DNA of 25,760 nt from an uncultured Clostridia bacterium (GTDB taxonomy: Bacteria; Bacillota; Clostridia; Oscillospirales; Acutalibacteraceae). Each line of letters starts with the position of its first letter. The first letter of the stretch is position 1. Of the stretch, positions 21,801 through 25,760 are shown one piece after another. The position numbers and the translations under genes are program-made. Location: NCBI GenBank assembly GCA_947171615.1, contig CAMVYG010000002.1, positions 1 to 25,760 on the forward strand, in the 5' to 3' direction. The notes below the pieces were generated by a model, which did not search any database, was not told the origin of the DNA, and worked only from the letters and a program-made list of their open reading frames with translations.

Positions 21801-21829
21801 ATTGTATGGCGGAAGCAGAAAAATGTAAA
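21801..21829 (-). promoter_or_regulatory. Promoter of the MATE gene
   Basis: On the minus strand: TTTACA (21829-21824), 17-bp spacer, TACAAT (21806-21801). It has the same hexamers and spacing as the flavodoxin promoter at 23025-23053. The predicted start is near 21794, about 77 bases before the ATG. Confidence 0.75.
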
Positions 21830-21856
21830 ATACCTATTTTGAATCAGAAACCATGC
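21821..21856 (-). promoter_or_regulatory. Shared LysR-regulon element, copy A (MATE side)
   Basis: Read on the minus strand this 36-bp block matches 22998-23033 at 31 positions. The end AATAGGTATTTTACATTT is identical in both, and includes the -35 TTTACA. TAGGTATTTTACA fits the T-N11-A pattern of LysR-type sites. Its position upstream of and overlapping the -35 is typical for activation by a LysR-type protein. Confidence 0.7.
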
Positions 21857-21866
21857 CTTTACTGTA

Positions 21867-21895
21867 TTGATTTTCTTTTGTCTTTTCTTTATTAT
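21867..21895 (+). promoter_or_regulatory. Promoter of the lysR gene
   Basis: TTGATT (21867-21872), 17-bp spacer, TATTAT (21890-21895), within an AT-rich stretch. It lies 11 bases beyond element A, so a protein bound there could also affect lysR transcription. Confidence 0.65.
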
Positions 21896-21923
21896 ATAAG
21901 TACCAGGCATAATGGAAGGGATC

Positions 21924-21955
21924 GTGTGAAAAATGCTTTTTCACACACCGTTTTT
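21924..21955 (+). terminator. Leader hairpin of lysR, possible attenuator
   Basis: A perfect 10-bp stem (GTGTGAAAAA 21924-21933, loop TGC, TTTTTCACAC 21937-21946) then ACCG and T5 (21951-21955). It sits in the lysR leader about 25 bases after the expected transcription start, so it could end a share of transcripts or simply shape the leader. Confidence 0.45.
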
Positions 21956-22035
21956 GTGCCTTTGCTGCAACAGGTAAAGCGGCAATCGGCTGCAACCACC
22001 GACACAAATTCCGAAAAAAAGAATGGGTGATTTTT

Positions 22036-22932
22036 ATGAATTTACGGCTGCTGGAATATTTTTTAGCAGTATCAAAAACCGGGAACATCACAAGGGCTGC
22101 GGAGCAGCTCCACATTACCCAGCCTACACTGAGCCGCCAGCTGATGGAGCTGGAGGAAGCGGTGGGCGCGCCTTTGCTGATTCGCGGAAAGCGGCAGGTC
22201 ACCCTTACCGATGCGGGGATTCTCTTTCAGCAGCGGGCTGAGGAAATCGTTTCCCTGATGGAAAAGACCCGCCGGGATCTGGCGGATCAGGGGGATCTGG
22301 TGGGGGGTACAGTCACCATCGGCTGTGTGGAATCCAACGCTTCCAGAATGCTTCCGAAAATGCTGAAGGATTTTTCCGCGCTGCATACCAAGGTGCAGTA
22401 TGAGCTATACAGTGCGGATGGCGACGATGTCCGGGAAAAGCTGGATCGGGGCGATCTGGATTTCGGGATTTTGATCGAGCCGGTAGAGGTGGCGAAGTAT
22501 GATTATTTTCGGCTGCCATATTGGGAAACCTGGGGAATCCTGATGCGTTCAGAGGATCCCCTGGCGAAAAAAGAAACTCTTTGCGCAGAGGATATTCTGC
22601 CCCTGCCCCTGATCATGCCCCGCAGGGAGATCGTACAGGATCAGGTTGCCAAATGGCTTGGCACGGAGCGAAGCCGGCTTCACATTTTTGCCGGACATAA
22701 CCTGATCAACAATGCGGCCCTGTTGGTGGAGGCTGGATTGGGATACGCCGTATGCATCAGCGGCTGTTTTGAAATCCGGAAAAGCGATCATCTGTGCTTT
22801 GTGCCGATCTCACCGAAACAGACTTCAGGCCATGTGATGGCCTGGAAGAAAAACCGTGTGTTTCATTCCGCCGCCACACAGTTCCTGCGTTTTGTCAGGG
22901 AACAGCTGGCCGATGAGGTGAAGCAGCAATAA
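22036..22932 (+). CDS. LysR-type transcriptional regulator
   Basis: 298 residues. An N-terminal winged helix-turn-helix (MNLRLLEYFLAVSKTGNITRAAEQLHITQPTLSRQLMELEEAVGAPLL) is unmistakably LysR-type; the effector-binding domain (about 90-295) begins VTIGCVESNASRMLPKMLKDF. Such proteins act as tetramers bound upstream of -35 and respond to a small ligand; the ligand is unknown. ATG at 22036 is chosen because the family starts MNLRxLxYF; a GTG at 22027 would add three residues and the ribosome-binding site (GGTGA) is weak. It is divergent from the MATE gene and followed by its own terminator and the flavodoxin unit. The matched promoter elements on both sides of the gene are its most likely targets. 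Confidence 0.93.
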   Translation: MNLRLLEYFLAVSKTGNITRAAEQLHITQPTLSRQLMELEEAVGAPLLIRGKRQVTLTDAGILFQQRAEEIVSLMEKTRRDLADQGDLVGGTVTIGCVESNASRMLPKMLKDFSALHTKVQYELYSADGDDVREKLDRGDLDFGILIEPVEVAKYDYFRLPYWETWGILMRSEDPLAKKETLCAEDILPLPLIMPRREIVQDQVAKWLGTERSRLHIFAGHNLINNAALLVEAGLGYAVCISGCFEIRKSDHLCFVPISPKQTSGHVMAWKKNRVFHSAATQFLRFVREQLADEVKQQ

Positions 22933-22947
22933 ACGGTTTCTATCGGA

Positions 22948-22975
22948 AACGCGGAATTTTCCGCGTTCTTTTTTT
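22948..22975 (+). terminator. Terminator of lysR
   Basis: An 8-bp stem (AACGCGGA/TCCGCGTT, 22948-22955 with 22960-22967) followed by C and T7. It separates lysR from the flavodoxin operon, which therefore depends on its own promoter. Confidence 0.88.
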
Positions 22976-22997
22976 AATGTTTTATCATACTGTTTTA

Positions 22998-23033
22998 GCA
23001 TGATATATGATTTAGAATAGGTATTTTACATTT
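22998..23033 (+). promoter_or_regulatory. Shared LysR-regulon element, copy B (flavodoxin side)
   Basis: 31 of 36 bases match copy A (21821-21856, opposite strand). The five differences lie in the distal half; the proximal 18 bases through the -35 are identical. Confidence 0.7.
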
Positions 23034-23053
23034 GTTGCGCCGTGTTTTACAAT
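23025..23053 (+). promoter_or_regulatory. Promoter of the flavodoxin operon
   Basis: TTTACA (23025-23030), 17-bp spacer, TACAAT (23048-23053). Predicted start near 23060, 60 bases before the ATG at 23120. This also excludes the in-frame upstream start at 23042. Confidence 0.75.
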
Positions 23054-23119
23054 ATCTATAAAAGCTGCGGCATGTTATTTGTGCTGCTGCTTGTCAATTT
23101 CAGAATGGAGAGATCGAAG

Positions 23120-23824
23120 ATGAAAAGAATGGTGACACTCTTACTGGCACTGACGTTTATTCTTATGCTTGGAGCCTGCGGCGGGGCTGACGGCGGCAGC
23201 GTTCCGGCTTCTCAGCCGTCGGAGATAGAGAGCTCACAGTCCAATGTGCAGCAATCTGAGCCGGAGTCCATGGCTTCAAAGCCGGAAAGCATAGAGGAAT
23301 CGGCGAGCTCGGAGAAAATGGAGAGCCCGGCGGAAGCTGAATCGAAGGATGCTGCTGTAAAAACTCTCATTGTTTACTTTTCGTGTACCAACAACACAAA
23401 GAATGCTGCTGAGCTTATCAAAGAAATAGTACCAGAGGCTGATTTGTTTGAAATTACGCCTTCTGAGCCCTACACGGAAGCTGATCTGGACTACAATACC
23501 GACTGCCGTGCAAACAGGGAGCAGAATGATGCAACCGCTCGCCCTGCTATCGCAAACACAGTGGAAAACATGGAAGATTACGATGTGATCTATGTAGGTT
23601 ACCCTATCTGGTGGGGCGTGCCGCCGAAAATCATTTTGAGCTTTCTGGAAAGCTACGATTTCAGCGGCAAGACCATCGTTCCCTTCTGCACCAGCGGCGG
23701 CAGCGGCTACAGTGACAGCGGTATGGCAGAATCTGCGCCCGGCGCGGCTCTTGTGACCGGCGGAAGACTAAACGGCGCCACCGCCGATTCCGTGGCTGAA
23801 TGGATCAACAGCCTGGGGCTTTAA
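23120..23824 (+). CDS. Flavodoxin-domain lipoprotein
   Basis: 234 residues. The signal peptide ends in a lipobox LGAC (17-20, Cys20), so the protein should be lipid-anchored outside the membrane. A Ser/Glu/Pro-rich linker (21-78) is followed by a flavodoxin domain (80-234) of the Flavodoxin_4 type: YFSCTNNTKNAA (86-97) is the FMN-phosphate loop, YVGYPIWWGVPPK (158-170) the flavin-contacting loop, and PFCTSGGSGYSDS (188-200) the third. Flavodoxins carry electrons through bound FMN, usually in the cytosol; an exported one is unusual. ATG 23120 is fixed by GGAGAG seven bases upstream and by the promoter. The domain is closely similar to that of the SLH-flavodoxin at 24268. First gene of a probable four-gene operon. 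Confidence 0.9.
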   Translation: MKRMVTLLLALTFILMLGACGGADGGSVPASQPSEIESSQSNVQQSEPESMASKPESIEESASSEKMESPAEAESKDAAVKTLIVYFSCTNNTKNAAELIKEIVPEADLFEITPSEPYTEADLDYNTDCRANREQNDATARPAIANTVENMEDYDVIYVGYPIWWGVPPKIILSFLESYDFSGKTIVPFCTSGGSGYSDSGMAESAPGAALVTGGRLNGATADSVAEWINSLGL

Positions 23825-23839
23825 CCGGGAGATACTGCA

Positions 23840-24124
23840 ATGTTCAAGATCACAGAATCGGGAATAAGCCGTTGTGGAAAAAAGGTGTATCTCTGTAATA
23901 TGGAGCGCAGGCTTCTTGAATACTTTCTGGAGCATCCTAATGTGGCCTTATCCCGGGAAAAGATCATGCGGGAGGTGTGGGGCTATGAAGAAATCGGCGC
24001 AAGCCGTACCATAGACGCCCATGTAAAGCTTCTGCGGCGGCATTTGAGAGAATTTGGCCCTGTCATTGCCACGATCCGCGGCGTGGGATATCGAATGGAA
24101 TGGAATGATGATTTGTGCCAATGA
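23840..24124 (+). CDS. Stand-alone OmpR/PhoB-type winged-helix protein
   Basis: 94 residues, consisting almost wholly of a DNA-binding winged helix of the Trans_reg_C type: MERRLLEYFLEHPNVALSREKIMREVWGYEE then SRTIDAHVKLLRRHLREFGPVIATIRGVGYRME (the GVGYR wing). The receiver domain with the phosphorylated Asp that normally precedes it is absent, and no kinase gene is nearby. GGGAG nine bases upstream makes translation from 23840 credible, only 15 bases after the previous gene. Its stop overlaps the start of a 43-codon membrane-peptide frame (ATGA), so the pair may amount to a split membrane-bound regulator of the CadC/ToxR kind; alternatively it is the remnant of a response regulator. Both are inferences. 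Confidence 0.75.
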   Translation: MFKITESGISRCGKKVYLCNMERRLLEYFLEHPNVALSREKIMREVWGYEEIGASRTIDAHVKLLRRHLREFGPVIATIRGVGYRMEWNDDLCQ

Positions 24125-24252
24125 TGATTGTCCTTTTGACTCTATGCGGTACGGCAATTTTGGCCGGTTTCATGGTATTCCTCCGCCTTATGGTATTGGG
24201 TATGCCATACTTTGAATGGATCGGCCTTCAAAGAACAAAAAGAAAAAAGTGA
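24121..24252 (+). CDS. Small single-pass membrane peptide (43 aa)
   Basis: ATG at 24121 overlaps the TGA of the winged-helix gene (ATGA). The frame reads MMIVLLTLCGTAILAGFMVF, then LRLMVLGMPYFEWIGLQ and a basic tail RTKRKK: one or two hydrophobic segments ending in positive charges, expected to stay in the cytoplasm. No separate ribosome-binding site is needed if translation is coupled. I do not recognise the family. The stop is 15 bases before the next ATG, so it fits the tight spacing of the operon. Support is positional and by composition only; it may be a non-coding stretch. Confidence 0.45.
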   Translation: MMIVLLTLCGTAILAGFMVFLRLMVLGMPYFEWIGLQRTKRKK

Positions 24253-24267
24253 AAGGAAGTTTGAATT

Positions 24268-25497
24268 ATGAAACATACAAGGAAGCTATTATCTATACTT
24301 TTGACGCTTGCTTTGGTTTTGTCCTGCTCTGTGGCCGCCTTTGCCGCAGGCGTGTTTACCGATATTCCTTCCGGCGCTTATTATGAAAGAGCTGCGGAAT
24401 ACGCCTTTGAAAAAAATCTTCTTTTCGGCACCGGAGACGGACGCTTTTCGCCCAATATGAATTTAAGCCGGGGAATGCTTGCCACCATCCTCTGGCGAAA
24501 CGAAGGGCAGCCCGTCGCTGGTGATTCTGCCTTTACCGATGTACGCTCCGATGCCTATTACGCCGCCGCCATTGGCTGGGCAACGGAAAACGGTATTGTA
24601 TTCGGCTACGGCAACGACCTGTTCGGCCCGGAAGATGATATTCAACGCCAGCAGCTTGCCGTCATGCTGTACCGCTATGCCGAATATAAGGGAGAGAATA
24701 TGACTGTCACAAGCAGTACTCCCTTTGCCGACGATGACCGTATTGCCAATTACGCGAAAACCGCCGTGGAATGGGCGCGGGAGCGGGAAATTATTGCCGG
24801 AAAAGGCGGAAATCTTTTTGACCCTGCCGGTTCCGCCACTCGTGCTGAGGCTGCTGCTATGGTCTATCGCTATCTGACCGCGGACAGGGGTGATGATCCC
24901 GACGACGGGGAGGATTCTCCTGCTCCTAATCCCCCAGTAACGGAACCTGATCCCACGCCAACTCCCGATCCAACCCCCACGCCGGAACCTGATCCTGACG
25001 AAGAAGCAAAAGTCCTTGTGGCTTATTTCTCCTGCACCAATCATACTGAGGGAGTAGCGCAAAAAATCAAAACAGCGATTGGGGAATCTGCCGATTTGCA
25101 TGAGATCGTCCCGGCTGTCCCCTACACTGCCGATGATCTGAATTATGGCAACAGTATCTGCCGGGCAAACCAGGAGCAGAACGACGAAGCCGCCCGTCCC
25201 GTTATTTCCGGCACCGTTGAGAATATGGAAGATTACGATGTGATTTTCCTGGGCTATCCTATCTGGTGGGGTATCGCACCGCGTATTATGCAGACTTTTG
25301 TGGAGAACAACGATCTTTCCGGTAAAACCGTGATTCCCTTCTGCACCAGCGGCAGCAGTCCTTACAACGACAGCAATATCAAAGCCTCCGCCGGGAATGA
25401 TATCACCTGGATCACCGGACAGCGTTTTAGCTCTGGTGCCTCACAAGCTGTTGTAGAAACATGGGTTGCCGGGTTGAACCTGGACTTGGGGCAATAA
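24268..25497 (+). CDS. SLH-anchored surface flavodoxin
   Basis: 409 residues. Signal peptide (MKHTRKLL, hydrophobic core 8-19, cut after AFA near 24-27); three SLH repeats (about 28-75, 88-137, 152-203) that bind secondary wall polymer; a Pro/Thr/Asp-rich linker (about 208-246, DPTPTP units); and a C-terminal flavodoxin domain (248-405): YFSCTNHTEGVA (253-264) FMN-phosphate loop, FLGYPIWWGIAPR (327-339) flavin loop, PFCTSGSSPYNDS (357-369). SLH plus flavodoxin is an unusual combination. AAAGGAAG precedes the ATG. The flavodoxin domain is paralogous to the lipoprotein at 23120 (shared TVENMEDYDVI, GYPIWWG, PFCTSG). Last gene of the operon, closed by a hairpin at 25538. Extracellular electron transfer or reduction of a secreted substrate is inferred, not shown. 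Confidence 0.93.
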   Translation: MKHTRKLLSILLTLALVLSCSVAAFAAGVFTDIPSGAYYERAAEYAFEKNLLFGTGDGRFSPNMNLSRGMLATILWRNEGQPVAGDSAFTDVRSDAYYAAAIGWATENGIVFGYGNDLFGPEDDIQRQQLAVMLYRYAEYKGENMTVTSSTPFADDDRIANYAKTAVEWAREREIIAGKGGNLFDPAGSATRAEAAAMVYRYLTADRGDDPDDGEDSPAPNPPVTEPDPTPTPDPTPTPEPDPDEEAKVLVAYFSCTNHTEGVAQKIKTAIGESADLHEIVPAVPYTADDLNYGNSICRANQEQNDEAARPVISGTVENMEDYDVIFLGYPIWWGIAPRIMQTFVENNDLSGKTVIPFCTSGSSPYNDSNIKASAGNDITWITGQRFSSGASQAVVETWVAGLNLDLGQ

Positions 25498-25537
25498 TCA
25501 GCTTGATTTAACGTTATAAGCGTGATGAATAAAAGGA

Positions 25538-25575
25538 AAAAGGGAACCTTTCCGTGGAAAGGTTCCCTTTTGTCT
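25538..25575 (+). terminator. Terminator of the flavodoxin operon
   Basis: A perfect 15-bp stem (25538-25552 with 25557-25571; AAAAGGGAACCTTTC/GAAAGGTTCCCTTTT, 4-base loop); T4 in the stem end serves as the U tract. Confidence 0.82.
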
Positions 25576-25760
25576 GTAGAAAAATTGTTGAGGATCAGTT
25601 CAAAAAGCCGTTGCGCTGCGGGAACAGCAAAATGTTCCGAAGATGGAAACGTATCGTGGGGGAGAGTTGTTGGCTGCTTACGGTTCGCAGACCATTGTTT
25701 GTTTAAGGAAAGGGCGAAGTTGTGGAAAGCGAATGGTTATTGGTTGTAGAAAAATCAGGG
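25576..25760. other. No recognisable gene
   Basis: The frame open through this stretch on the plus strand begins inside the terminator and encodes a low-quality Lys/Arg/Cys-rich peptide without family features. No promoter, repeat or RNA is evident. Confidence 0.5.

Noticed and set aside
23042..23119. Upstream start for the flavodoxin lipoprotein at 23042
   Set aside because: It lies upstream of the -10 (23048-23053) and would bury the lipobox signal peptide behind 26 extra residues; ATG 23120 has a good ribosome-binding site.
25522..25749. 75-codon frame at the right end
   Set aside because: Starts upstream of and reads through the operon's terminator hairpin; no family resemblance.
1..25760. 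tRNA, rRNA, insertion-sequence transposase, integrase or toxin-antitoxin genes
   Set aside because: None could be recognised on either strand; the XRE pair has no toxin partner, and the inverted-repeat elements have no coding capacity.

Overview
The window is a chromosomal segment of a Gram-positive, GC-rich Clostridia member, most likely an Oscillospiraceae/Ruminococcaceae-type gut anaerobe. The evidence is strong AGGAGG ribosome-binding sites, sigma-A-type promoters, SLH-domain surface proteins, a DUF5685/J-domain pair, a CPCC small protein, GrpB, and a LexA box of the Firmicutes (DinR) type. No rRNA, tRNA, CRISPR array, transposase or phage gene was seen. Family names are recognised from motifs by eye; no database search was run.

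Layout. 1-2330 (+): the 3' part of a ribokinase gene, a small conserved protein with its own promoter and terminator, and a membrane-anchored ComEC-like metallo-beta-lactamase-fold hydrolase. 2331-5564 (-): a small membrane protein, a J-domain protein with a Cys-rich tail, a DUF5685 protein and an XRE regulator, interspersed with structured intergenic DNA. 5738-5968 (+): a second XRE regulator, divergent from the first, with palindromic operator candidates between them. 6170-10427 (-): a membrane acyltransferase, then a translationally coupled pair made of a Mbeg1-like alpha/beta hydrolase and an SLH + L,D-transpeptidase surface protein. 10976-11935 (+): a divergent GpsA-like dehydrogenase. 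12048-20268 (+): DNA repair. A near-consensus promoter with a LexA box in its spacer drives radC-uvrB; five small accessory genes or remnants (CPCC, S51 peptidase, broken GNAT, GrpB, NTF2-like) follow; then uvrA. 20374-25497: a MATE exporter (-), a divergent LysR regulator (+), and a likely operon holding a flavodoxin lipoprotein, a stand-alone winged-helix protein, a 43-residue membrane peptide and an SLH-anchored flavodoxin.

The most interesting region is 20.4-25.5 kb. The MATE promoter and the flavodoxin-lipoprotein promoter share a 36-bp element (31/36 identical) with the same -35 TTTACA, 17-bp spacer and -10 TACAAT. One copy lies on each side of the lysR gene, pointing outwards. This suggests one LysR-controlled regulon pairing a small-molecule exporter with two exported flavodoxins, one lipid-anchored and one S-layer-anchored. 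An extracytoplasmic redox role is my inference.

Other notable features are a dispersed family of GTTAG-type intergenic tracts (six copies), a REP/MITE-like element upstream of gpsA, and a 163-bp inverted-repeat element lodged in the leader of the SOS-type radC-uvrB transcript.
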